NCBI RefSeq assembly: GCF_905171765.1
Contig: NC_053397.1
Coordinates: forward strand, 1,444,946 to 1,508,945
Length of the DNA stretch: 64,000 nt
Direction of reading: 5' to 3'
Origin: Bufo bufo
Taxonomy: Eukaryota; Chordata; Amphibia; Anura; Bufonidae
Of this stretch, positions 35,485 through 45,587 are shown piece after piece (the stretch's first letter is position 1; each line of letters starts with the position of its first letter). The notes under the pieces are model-generated. The model saw only the letters and a list, made by a program, of their open reading frames with translations, searched no databases and was not told where the DNA came from. The translations under genes and the position numbers were made by a program.

Positions 35485-37047
35485 CACTGCGTGCAGAATT
35501 ATTAGGCAAATGAGTATTTGGACCACATCATCCTCTTTATGCATGTTGTCTTACTCCAAACTGTATAGGCTCGAAAGCCTACTACCAATTAAGCATATTA
35601 GGTGATGTGCATCTCTGTAATGAGAAGGGGTGTGGTCTAATGACATCAACACCCTATATTAGGTGTGCATAATTATTAGGCAACTTCCTTTCCTTTGGCA
35701 AAAAGGGTCAAAAGAAGGACTTGACAGGCTCAGAAAAGTCAAAAATAGTGAGATATCTTGCAGAGGGATGCAGCACTCTTAAAATTGCAAAGCTTCTGAA
35801 GCGTGATCATCGAACAAACAAGCGTTTCATTCAAAATAGTCAACAGGGTCGCAAAAAGCGTGTGGAAAAACCAAGGCGCAAAATAACTGCCCATGAACTG
35901 AGAAAAGTCAAGCGTGCAGCTGCCAAGATGCCACTTGCCACCAGTTTGGCCATATTTCAGAGCTGCAACATCACTGGAGTGCCCAAAAGCACAAGGTGTG
36001 CAATACTCAGAGACACGGCCAAGGTAAGAAAGGCTGAAAGACGACCACCACTGAACAAGACACACAAGCTGAAACGTCAAGACTGGGCCAAGAAATATCT
36101 CAAGACTGATTTTTCTAAGGTTTTATGGACTGATGAAATGAGAGTGAGTCTTGATGGGCCAGATGGATGGGCCTGTGGCTGGATTGGTAAAGGGCAGAGA
36201 GCTCCAGTCCGACTCAGACGCCAGCAAGGTGGAGGTGGAGTACTGGTTTGGGCTGGTATCATCAAAGATGAGCTTGTGGGGCCTTTTCGGGTTGAGGATG
36301 GAGTCAAGCTCAACTCCCAGTCCTACTGCCAGTTTCTGGAAGACACCTTCTTCAAGCAGTGGTACAGGAAGAAGTCTGCATCCTTCAAGAAAAACATGAT
36401 TTTCATGCAGGACAATGCTCCATCACACGCGTCCAAGTACTCCACAGCGTGGCTGGCAAGAAAGGGTATTAAAGAAGAAAATCTAATGACATGGCCTCCT
36501 TGTTCACCTGATCTGAACCCCATTGAGAACCTGTGGTCCATCATCAAATGTGAGATTTACAAGGAGGGAAAACAGTACACCTCTCTGAACAGTGTCTGGG
36601 AGGCTGTGGTTGCTGCTGCACGCAATGTTGATGGTGAACAGATCAAAACACTGACAGAATCCATGGATGGCAGGCTTTTGAGTGTCCTTGCAAAGAAAGG
36701 TGGCTATATTGGTCACTGATTTGTTTTTGTTTTGTTTTTGAATGTCAGAAATGTATATTTGTGAATGTTGAGATGTTATATTGGTTTTACTGGTAAAAAT
36801 AAATAATTGAAATGGGTATATATTTGTTTTTTGTTAAGTTGCCTAATAATTATGCACAGTAATAGTCACCTGCACACACAGATATCCCCCTAAAATAGCT
36901 AAAACTAAAAACAAACTAAAAACTACTTCCAAAAATATTCAGCTTTGATATTAATGAGTTTTTTGGGTTCATTGGGAACATGGTTGTTGTTCAATAATAA
37001 AATTAATCCTCAAAAATACAACTTGCCTAATAATTCTGCACTCCCTG
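35485..37047 (+). mobile_element. DD37E Tc1/mariner-type transposon, nearly complete
   Basis: TA (35,483-35,484 and 37,048-37,049) flanks inverted ends: the left reads CACTGCGTGCAGAATTATTA and the right, on the - strand, CAGGGAGTGCAGAATTATTA. Subterminal copies of GCATAATTATTAGGCAA lie at about 35,666 and, inverted, at 36,838. A single transposase ORF lies inside. Nested in the internal region of the 34.4-kb LTR element, so it is younger. Confidence 0.92.
35721..36719 (+). CDS. Tc1/mariner transposase with DD37E spacing
   Basis: A 332-codon frame without internal stops. N-terminal HTH (IVRYLAEGCSTLKIAKLL) and a second HTH ending RRKITAHELRKVKR are followed by the catalytic core. The first Asp is in VLWTDEMRVSL, the second in FMQDNAPSHAS, and the Glu in SPDLNPIENLW. 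The gap between second Asp and Glu is 37 residues, the DD37E (TRT) pattern, not the DD34E of Tc1. The codon at 35,721 is TTG; no ATG lies just upstream in frame and the first in-frame ATG is about 68 codons later, inside the DNA-binding domain. The original start has therefore probably been lost. Otherwise it is the best preserved transposon gene here. Confidence 0.85.
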   Translation: MTGSEKSKIVRYLAEGCSTLKIAKLLKRDHRTNKRFIQNSQQGRKKRVEKPRRKITAHELRKVKRAAAKMPLATSLAIFQSCNITGVPKSTRCAILRDTAKVRKAERRPPLNKTHKLKRQDWAKKYLKTDFSKVLWTDEMRVSLDGPDGWACGWIGKGQRAPVRLRRQQGGGGVLVWAGIIKDELVGPFRVEDGVKLNSQSYCQFLEDTFFKQWYRKKSASFKKNMIFMQDNAPSHASKYSTAWLARKGIKEENLMTWPPCSPDLNPIENLWSIIKCEIYKEGKQYTSLNSVWEAVVAAARNVDGEQIKTLTESMDGRLLSVLAKKGGYIGH

Positions 37048-37258
37048 TAGTGTTCTGTTTGCACCATCTAGTGGCGAATTTTGGGTACTGCATATCATTG
37101 TATATTATTGAAATTTAGATTGGTTAATTTTTGATTGTATACTAAATTATTGTATAATAAATCATTTATATTTTTCCATAGACGCTTGTACCCTGTTTTT
37201 ACTGATTGCACAAAATAATTAGGTTCTCGATCGAACCCTTGGAGGTGTTTATACAATA

Positions 37259-38183
37259 CAGACCAAAAGTTTGGACACACCTTCTCATTCAAAGAGTTTT
37301 CTATATTTTCATGACTATGAAAATTGTAGATTCACACTGAAGGCATCAAAACTATGAACTAACACATGTGGAATTATATACATAACAAACAAGTGTGAAA
37401 CAACTGAAAATATGTCATATTCTAGGTTCTTCAAAGTAGCCACCTTTTGCTTTGATTACTGCTTTGCACACTCTTGGCATTCTCTTGATGAGCTCCAAGA
37501 GGTAGTCCCCTGAAATGTTTTTCACTTCACAGGTGTGCCCTGTCAGGTTTAATAAGTGGGATTTCTTGCCTTATAAATGGGGTTGGGACCATCAGTTGCC
37601 TTGAGGAGAAATCAGGTGGATACACAGCTGATAGTCCTACTGAATAGACTGTTAGAATTTGTATTATGGCAAGAAAAAAGCAGCTAAGTAAAGAAAAACG
37701 AGTGGCCATCATTACTTTAAGGAATGAAGGTCAGTCAGCCGAAAAATTGGGAAAACTTTGAAAGTAAGGGCTATTTGACCATGAAGGAGAGTGATGGGGT
37801 GCTGCTCCAGATGACCTGGCCTCCACAGTCACTGGACCTGAACCCAATCGAGATGGTTTGGGGTGAGCTGGACCGCAGAGTGAGAGCAAAAGGGCCAACA
37901 AGTGCTAAGCATCTCTGGGAACTCCTTCAAGACTGTTGGAAGACCATTTCAGGGGACTACCTCTTGAAGCTCATCAAGAGAATGCCAAGAGTGTGCAAAG
38001 CAGTAATCAAAGCAAAAGGTGGCTACTTTGAAGAACCTAGAATAGGACATATTTTCAGTTGTTTCACACTTGTTTGTTATGTATATAATTCCACATGTGT
38101 TAATTCATAGTTTTGATGTCTTCATAGTCATCAAAATAAAGAAAACTCTTTGAAGGAGAAGGTGTGTCCAAACTTTTGGTCTG
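37259..38183 (+). mobile_element. Internally deleted Tc1-like element
   Basis: Ends CAGACCAAAAGTTTGGACAC and its inverted copy, flanked by TA at 37,257-37,258 and 38,184-38,185. The inverted repeats extend to about 200 bp (for example CTAGGTTCTTCAAAGTAGCC and its complement). 925 bp remain. Confidence 0.9.
37666..38035 (+). pseudogene. Tc1-like transposase remnant, two ends fused by deletion
   Basis: The N-terminus MARKKQLSKEKRVAIITLRN (start of the first HTH) runs to a stop near 37,760. The C-terminus then follows (MTWPPQSLDLNPIEMVWGEL to KAKGGYFEE). All of the core with the first two catalytic Asp is missing. Confidence 0.88.
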
Positions 38184-38209
38184 TACTGTACGTCAGTTTG
38201 GATCCACGC

Positions 38210-38788
38210 GTCTTCGTCGAAAGAAAGTTTAACGTTTCCGAGATTTTGTCTCCGGAGATAAAGATGTGGTATCAAATGCACATCGGCTATTCCCAAGAAA
38301 GGATTACACAGATCCTGAAACAGACAAGGGAAACCATGACCAGAGAACAATTTTCAACAAGTTGACGACCAAAGCGGTTAATTTCTGTGGTTGTAGTCGC
38401 CATAATCTTTGGCGTAGTGGGCACTGTTATTGCCACCAGTGTATCAGCTGTTAATGCCATCTCTATTAAGACATTGGAACTTGAGATCGGTTCACTGAAA
38501 AATAACCTGATGACTATTCATGCAGAGATGGAAAATCAGAAGCAACATTTATCTGACTTATATTCTGTGGACACGTTACAGTATTCTTGGTCGGACAATG
38601 ATATATTAAATCCCTCCGTTTGGACATGGGGGGAAGGATTATATATGGGGTGTGCTGACTGTCATCATTCTGGGATGGTTGAGTTTCCTGACCATCCATG
38701 TGGTGCGTTGGATAAAGTTTTTCAGAAAGACTTTAGCAAAGCTCTGGTTGGAACATTACAAACCGAGTCTGCGCGCCCCGGTTCTTGA
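38210..38788 (+). pseudogene. Retroviral Env-like (transmembrane subunit) fragment
   Basis: One frame runs from about 38,210 to 38,788 and is broken by a single TGA at 38,363-38,365. Just after the stop comes a basic R-x-K-R motif, then a long hydrophobic stretch (about 25 residues from 38,378) like a fusion peptide, then a heptad-like segment (about 38,460-38,570). The order fits the SU/TM junction of a retroviral envelope. It sits immediately upstream of the 3' LTR, the normal env position. Family not identified. Both the N-terminal part and the end are incomplete, so no functional product is expected. Confidence 0.5.
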
Positions 38789-38869
38789 GGAATCCGAATG
38801 AAAAGCCCTTTTTGACATTTCAATGTAGTCCAACTTCTTTCTTGGATTACATTGTAATGAAGAGGGATT

Positions 38870-40192
38870 TGTTATGCCTTTTCAGAAGTGTAAACAGTTA
38901 TATTTACTTATTCTAGTTATAATGGATATTCATTGCCTTTAAGAGCAATGTTGGTTCATATTCACTATTTTGTATGGATTTTTAATGTCGGCCGAAGTAA
39001 GTCCATGGGAAGATTACTGCGTAGTTCAAAGGAACTAGTGTTATTGTAACAATCTATTATACATTTAGACAGTTAGAAGATACACAACAGCTGCAGAAGT
39101 ATAGGCTTCATTGTATTTCTTATCTGAACATGAATTCCACAGTGTGAGAATTGTCTAGATGTTCCTTAAAGTATATATTCATGTATCAAAGTTTGTCCCT
39201 CAGCTCTGAGACAAGGCCTCCAGATGTCAGAGGTGTGTAGTATTGAAGATAAGATCAATTAAACCACACACTCTCAAAATTGATATGCAAGGGAAGGTTT
39301 AATGTAGTGCTCCTTTATACTAAACTAGGTATATATGTCAAAATTCAAAAAAAGAGGAGAAAAAATTATCAAAATGAAAAAAAAAAAAAAAAACATCAAA
39401 TCCCTGTTTGTAATCTTTGTAAAGCACTCTAAATTGCGATGACTGGGGGAGATGTTTTGGTCCAACAGACCATTTTCAAAGTATCGCTAAATGGTAAAGT
39501 GGTCGGGACAATGAAGATGGCGTTCCACGTGGAAGACGTTTGACAGGGAGTAGTATTGAAGATGTCAGGCATATATGAGTTAACCCTTAATGGTATGATG
39601 CTTATAGCTTATACAACAGTGACACCTAGGTATGAGTAGGTAACACTACACCAGTAGCAAAAGTGCATTCTGGCTAGTGTTATTATGTCACATTCCTTAT
39701 CAATGTACACGCCTATCCGACAATGATTGGAAAGTTCCAAACTAGGAAGGTGTGCTCATCTGATAAGTTTTGGTTAAGAAACCAGATCCCAAAAAGAGGG
39801 GGGTCCACAAAGAGGGAGGGAAAGACAAAGGAAGAAAGGGAGCTCTTGGGAGAAAGATTTGGATTATCAGAAAAACTCTTGAGAGCTGACTTCCCCGAGA
39901 CTCTGCACATCACTTGACCCTTGGGTAAGGTAACGTATATTTTTGTTTTATGTAGTATGGATATAAATTAATTGGCTTGATACTTAGCCAAACCCCGTTT
40001 ATTGCGGAAGTATAGTGTTAGTAATACATCAGTGTCGGCGGCATTCAGTGAAAATGCATAATTCCAAAGAGTTCACATACTTTTTCTTGCAACTGTATGT
40101 CGACCTCGCGGATCAATATTATTTGCATATTTTTTCTTTTGATCTATTAGTTATTTTTTTTAATATAAAGCATTTGCTTTATATTCCCGACA
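38870..40192 (+). repeat. 3' LTR of the 34.4-kb LTR element
   Basis: Starts TGTTATGCC directly after the purine tract and ends CCCGACA before the ACTC duplication. Contains a 300-bp insertion (39,251-39,550). The stretch 40,059-40,192 has little match in the 5' LTR. Confidence 0.75.
39251..39550 (-). mobile_element. 300-bp insertion with 13-bp target-site duplication
   Basis: TAGTATTGAAGAT occurs at 39,238-39,250 and 39,551-39,563; the other LTR has it once, without the insert. An internal A-run of about 18 lies near 39,378. On the - strand, 39,484-39,450 reads as a decayed hammerhead-like stem (GGTC...GGACC followed by AAAAC). The long duplication suggests a retroposed or Penelope-related fragment; class uncertain. 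Confidence 0.75.
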
Positions 40193-40196
40193 ACTC

Positions 40197-40480
40197 TGTG
40201 GCCTACTCATGCTGCTGCCATCTCCACACTCTGTCATTGTGCCACTCTGTGTCTTCCTCATGCTTCTGCCACCTCCAGACTCTGTCATTGTGCCACTCTG
40301 TGTCTTCCTCATGCTTCTGCCACCTCCAGACTCTGTCATTGTGCCACTCTGTGTCTTCCTCATGCTTCTGCCACCTCCAGACTCTGTCATTGTGCCACTC
40401 TGTGTCTTCCTCATGCTTCTGCCACCTCCAGACTCTGTCATTGTGCCACTCTGTGGCCTCCTTATGCTGCTTCTACCTTA
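40197..40480. repeat. About 50-bp minisatellite, right part
   Basis: About five nearly identical units with CTCATGCTTCTGCCACCTCC and AGACTCTGTCATTGTGCCAC. More homogeneous than the left part at 33.2-34.4 kb. Confidence 0.9.
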
Positions 40481-41107
40481 CCACTATGTCATAGGGCCAC
40501 TCTGTGGACTTATCATGCTGTTCCCACCCTCCTTACTTTATGACTGGGCCACTATTTTGCCTTTCGGCCTGGCTGACATCACCATTTATTTGACACTTCT
40601 GATCTGTCAGAAGGAAGGAAAAATGAGACACACAACGGATCCTGTCTGTGTTTTTTTTTGGGCATTAGCAATACTGATGGATTACTGACCAAATGCTGAC
40701 CGAGTGAAGGTGGATGCTCCACAGACAGGATCCATTTTTTGGGGGTTATTGTTCTGACGGATCAGAGGAAGGGCAAAATAATCAGTGACGTCACCACAAC
40801 CTTACTGCTGACCCCCTCTCCACTCTGTCGGGGGCTCTACTTGTCTCAGCGTTTAATAGAACAGGTTCTGTAGACATCTATGTGGAATCAGCTGACGGCG
40901 GTGTATAAGGAGTGCACTTCTTCTTGGCACTAACATCGACCTGTAAGGCTGAGTTCACACTGGAGTTATTTTATCAGTTTTGGTCCCGTGACTGCCCTAA
41001 TAAGTGAAGTGTGCAGTGATTGTAGGAGCGACGCCTGTCATCTGCATGTCATACGGACTCACAGTATTATTACACTGCCACAGCAGACTCCCTATGTGTG
41101 TTACTGC
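40481..41107. other. Unassigned hAT-internal sequence
   Basis: No gene or repeat family was recognised between the two minisatellites. GGATCCTGTCTG and its complement near 40,638 and 40,720 form a small inverted repeat. Confidence 0.4.
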
Positions 41108-43946
41108 AAGGCACAGTGTTCTACACCGATATACAGGCACAGTGCTCTACACCGCTATACAGGCACCGTGTTCTACACCACTATACAGGCACAGTGTTCT
41201 ACACCTCTATACAGGCACAGTGTTCTACACCACTATACAGGCACAGTGTTCTACACCGCTATACAGGCACAGAGTTCTACACCGATATACAGGCACAGTG
41301 TTCTACACCGATATACAGGCACAGTGTTCTACACCACTATACAGGCACCGTGTTCTACACCACTATACAGGCACAGTGTTCTACACCACTATACAGGCAC
41401 AGTGATCTACACCACTATACAGGCTCAGTGTTCTACACCGCTATACAGGCACAGAGTTCTACACCGATAAACAGGCACAGTGTTCTACACCGCTATACAG
41501 GCACAGTTTTCTACACCGCTATACAGGCACAGTGTTCTACACCACTATACAGGCACAGTGTTCTACACCGCTATACAGGCACAGTGTTCTACACCGCTAT
41601 ACAGGCACAGTGTTCTACACCGCTATACAGGCACAGTGTTCTACACCGCTATACAGGCACAGTGTTCTACACCGCTATACAGGCACAGTGTTCTACACCG
41701 CTATACAGGCGCAGTGTTCTACACCGCTATACAGGCGCAGTGTTCTACACCGCTATACAGGCGCAGTGTTCTACACCGCTATACAGGCGCAGTGTTCTAC
41801 ACCGCTATACAGGCGCAGTGTTCTACACCGCTATACAGGCACAGAGTTCTACACCGATAAACAGGCACAGTGTTCTACACCACTATACAGGCACAGGGTT
41901 CTACACCACTATACAGGCACAGTGTTCTACACCACTATACAGGCACAGTGTTCTACACCGCTATACAGGCACAGTGTTCTACACCGCTATACAGGCACAG
42001 TGTTCTACACCGCTATACAGGCACAGTGTTCTACACCGCTATACAGGCACAGTGTTCTACACCGCTATACAGGCACAGTGTTCTACACCGCTATACAGGC
42101 ACAGTGTTCTACACCGCTATACAGGCACAGTGTTCTACACCGCTATACAGGCACAGTGTTCTACACCGCTATACAGGCTCAGTGTTCTACACCACTATAC
42201 AGGCACAGTGTTCTACACCGCTATACAGGCACAGTGTTCTACACCGCTATACAGGCGCAGTGTTCTACACCGCTATACAGGCGCAGTGTTCTACACCGCT
42301 ATACAGGCTCAGTGTTCTACACCGCTATACAGGCTCAGTGTTCTACACCCCTATACAGGCACAGTGTTCTACACCGCTATACAGGCTCAGTGTTCTACAC
42401 CGCTATACAGGCACAGTGCTCTACACCACTATACAGGCACAGTGTTCTACACCGCTATACAGGCACAGTGTTCTACACCGCTATACAGGCACAGTGTTCT
42501 ACACCGCTATACAGGCACAGTGTTCTACACCGCTATACAGGCACAGTGTTCTACACCACTATACAGGCACAGTGTTCTACACCGCTATACAGGCACAGTG
42601 TTCTACACCGCTATACAGGCACAGTGCTCTACACCACTATACAGGCACAGTGTTCTACACCGCTATACAGGCACAGTGTTCTACACCGCTATACAGGCAC
42701 AGTGTTCTACACCACTATACAGGCACAGTGTTCTACACCGCTATACAGGCACAGTGTTCTACACCACTATACAGGCACAGTGTTCTACACCATTATACAG
42801 GCACACTGTTCTACACCACTATACAGGCACAGTGTTCTACACCGCTATACAGGCACAGTGTTCTACACCACTATACAGGCACAGTGATCTACACCACTAT
42901 ACAGGCTCAGTGTTCTACACCGCTATACAGGCACAGAGTTCTACACCGCTATACAGGCACAGTGTTCTACACCACTATACAGGCTCAGTGTTCTACACCG
43001 CTATACAGGCACAGTGTTCTACACCGCTATACAGGCACAGTGTTCTACACCGCTATACAGGCACAGTGTTCTACACCGCTATACAGGCACAGTGTTCTAC
43101 ACCGCTATACAGGCACAGTGTTCTACACCGCTATACAGGCACAGTGTTCTACACCGCTATACAGGCACAGTGTTCTACACCGCTATACAGGCACAGTGTT
43201 CTACACCGCTATACAGGCACAGTGTTCTACACCGCTATACAGGCACAGTGTTCTACACCGCTATACAGGCACAGTGTTCTACACCGCTATACAGGCACAG
43301 TGTTCTACACCGCTATACAGGCACAGTGTTCTACACCGCTATACAGGCTCAGTGTTCTACACCGCTATACAGGCACAGTGTTCTACACCATTATACAGGC
43401 ACAGTGCTCTACACCGCTATACAGGCACAGTGTTCTACACCACTATACAGGCACAGTGTTCTACACTACTATACAGGCACAGTGTTCTACACCGCTATAC
43501 AGGCACAGTGTTCTACACCACTATACAGGCACAGTGTTCTACACCCCTATACAGGCACAGTGTTCTACACTCCTATACAGGCACAGTGTTCTACACCCCT
43601 ATACAGGCACAGTGTTATACACCCCTATACAGGCACAGTGTTCTACACCCCTATACAGGCACAGTGTTCTACACCGCTATACAGGCACAGTGTTCTACAC
43701 CGCTATACAGGCACAGTGTTCTACACCGATATACAGGCACAGTGTTCTACACCACTATACAGGTACAGTGTTCTACACCGCTATACAGGCACAGTGTTCT
43801 ACACCGCTATACAGGCACAGTGTTCTACACCACTATACAGGCACAGTGTTCTACACCGCTATACAGGCACAGTGTTCTACACCGCTATACAGGCACAGTG
43901 CTCTACACCACTATACAGGCACAGTGTTCTACACCGCTATACAGGC
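41108..43946. repeat. 26-bp minisatellite (about 109 copies)
   Basis: Unit CACAGTGTTCTACACCGCTA plus TACAGG, very uniform; most variants are CCGC to CCAC, CACAG to CGCAG or CTCAG. The unit contains no stop in any + frame, so open frames of hundreds of codons (one over 1,000) arise with a 26-residue period. They are not genes. Confidence 0.97.
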
Positions 43947-44383
43947 TCTCTACAACCAGGAAATAGCAGTTTTTAACGTAATCCGCCGAAAATACATTCA
44001 GATCAAACCGAATATTTCCCAAAAATTTGCCAAACCGGCCGAATTGAATTTTTTTAAAATTCGCTCATCTCTAGTTGTGGTATTTACTGAATTGCGTTAT
44101 GTATTCTGTTTACACGGACCACAATGCAATTCTAAGAGGGAATGCATAACGGAATCCCTTTAGAGGCATTCCGTTATTCATTCCTTCATAACAGAAGTCT
44201 ATGGCCTGCATAACGGATCCGGACGGTTTACGTTATCCTGGAGTCCTCTAAAGGCATTCCGTTATGCATTCAGTCATAGAACTGCGTTATGCTACGTGGT
44301 AACAGAATCCATAACGCAATTCACAATATACCACAAACTGAACCAAAAACGAATTTCAAAATATGAAATTTGCTCATCCTTAA
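43947..44383. other. Right end of the composite hAT element
   Basis: Holds the right inverted terminus (about 44,340-44,383). A second GAGCGAATTT-type end pointing outward lies at about 44,056-44,078 (AAAATTCGCTCATCTCTA), and a palindromic stretch lies between (GAATTGCGTTATG near 44,090 and its complement near 44,310). It may be a smaller hAT or MITE end adjacent to the main terminus. Confidence 0.5.
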
Positions 44384-44411
44384 CTATGAGCAGTTTACTG
44401 TAAGAGCAGTA

Positions 44412-45587
44412 GACGGCTGAAGAACGGTAAATAGTGGGTTCGTTAGGAAATGACTGTACCCAATTGACCCCCATAAATAGCGCCAAAACCCTTAACAAGT
44501 GATATTGTGACTAAAGAGCTTGTGTAAGATATTATTTGAGTGGTGTCCAGATAATAACATAATCGGTATCTCAAATCACCAAAGAGATGACATCACCTGG
44601 TCACACAAATCACCTTAGAAGGATAGGGATTATAGTCTGTTCTCGTGTCCAATTGTTAAACAAGACGTGTGTTTATACAAATAAATATTTAAAATATAGG
44701 TAAAAAAGGTAATAAAATAAAAAATACTTAAAAAAGTAAAAAGTATTGACTCACTTCACTGGAGGGTGGTCCATAGGATAACCTCAAGACACCTATGGAT
44801 CCTTGTACCCCACTCGCCAGAATTGCTTGTAGGGTAGAAGATAGTGATGGCAGCCCAGTGTGAGATGGCTTCCAATCAATTCTTTTATTGGAGAATCTGC
44901 TCAACGCGTTTTGGGGTATGGGAAGACCCCCTTCATCAGGAGCAATACATAAATCACACCACAAACAAACATATCTACCTGAACATATATATAAGCCTGA
45001 ATACCGCCAAAAACAAGTGTGTATCAGTGTGGGGCCGAAGGTGAAGTCACGTGATCTGCGACCTCCGGGAACGCGCTGGTGGTATTGCGTAGTTCCGGTT
45101 TTATGCGTTCCACTATTGGACGCATCAATCACAATTCAAAGGATTTAATTGGCTAAGTACCGACAACTCTATAAGGGGCGGTGACAACCTACTGCTCGTA
45201 CCGTAGAGTCCAGATATAGATATGTATTCAGATTCACATAGGAGACATCCTGACCCTGCTGGCTCTAATCCTAGATCTAATAATCTGACTTGAAATATGT
45301 AGAACAAAGTACTAAAATATATAAAATATACTAATATACCAAATAAAAAAGTCTTTAACAATTTTATAAAAATAGCCACTCATACCGTCAATGACCATTA
45401 ATGGAATTGGATGGAGTCTCGTAGAAGAACCTAACACCTTCTGGTATAAATAGCTCCCAAATGGAAGGCACCTAAATAATGGAAACGCAGAAGCAATTAT
45501 TCAAACAGTACACCAAGAGGTTAAAAAATATAAAAATATACAAAATGAAGAAGATAAAGTATAACTAACGTAAAAATAATACTCTAA
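44412..45587 (-). mobile_element. Inserted segment with hammerhead-like motif (Penelope/retrozyme-like?)
   Basis: Lies between a 31-bp unit fragment (44,384-44,411) and the restart of the array at 45,588. On the - strand it holds a hammerhead-like motif, followed by CCAATAAAAG. At 45,190-45,216 it has one inverted copy of a sequence matching the start of the 31-bp array (GGACTCTACGGTACGAGCAG on the - strand). No RT or endonuclease domain was recognised. Boundaries and class are tentative. Confidence 0.45.
44896..44946 (-). ncRNA. Hammerhead ribozyme-like motif, likely inactive
   Basis: Reading the - strand: TTGCTC, CTGATGA (44,939-44,933), a G5/C4 stem II, AAAA where GAAA is required, ACGCGT stem III, then T and GAGCAG. 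Stem I pairs TTGCTC with GAGCAG (five Watson-Crick pairs and one wobble). The G12-to-A change should abolish cleavage. Hammerheads with very short stem III are known in Penelope-like elements and related repeats, including in amphibians. Confidence 0.5.

Larger units (their letters stand above)
34363..40192 (+). mobile_element. LTR element with envelope-like fragment, containing nested DNA transposons
   Basis: The direct repeat TGTTATGCCTTTTCAGAAG begins at 34,363 and at 38,870, preceded in the second case by the purine tract AATGAAGAGGGATT. The insertion ends in CCCGACA at 40,192. ACTC flanks both sides (34,359-34,362 and 40,193-40,196), and the split minisatellite unit is restored exactly without the insert. 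Internal coding is reduced to an Env-like fragment (38.2-38.8 kb); no gag or pol was recognised. A mariner-like element, a Tc1 relic and a 300-bp insertion are nested. A 4-bp duplication plus Env fits a gammaretrovirus-like or related endogenous element; class uncertain. Confidence 0.8.
23766..44383 (+). mobile_element. Composite hAT transposon, about 20.6 kb, with nested insertions
   Basis: Inverted ends: the left reads GGGATGAGCGAATTTCATAT and the right, on the - strand, GGATGAGCAAATTTCATAT, continuing as TTTGAAATTCGTTTT. The 8 bp outside are ACAATGAA (left) and ACTATGAG (right); each differs by two bases from ACTATGGA of the 31-bp unit, the presumed target. Inside lies a hAT transposase (BED-like finger to dimerisation motif, 27,173-32,968). 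Insertions inside it are a Tc1-like element, a TTAA MITE, an LTR element in the transposase, and an LTR/envelope element that itself holds a mariner and a Tc1 relic. Two minisatellites are also internal. All three parts (ends, duplication, transposase) agree; whether the minisatellites belonged to the original element is not known. Confidence 0.72.

Noticed and set aside
44056..44078. Second GAGCGAATTT-type end as the true right end of the hAT composite
   Set aside because: The end at about 44,383 matches the left end over a longer stretch and has the target-site remnant; the inner one lacks it.
41098..44163. 1,021-codon and other long open frames in the 26-bp array
   Set aside because: A stop-free unit of 26 bp opens all three + frames; no domain, and variation between units is not codon-aware.
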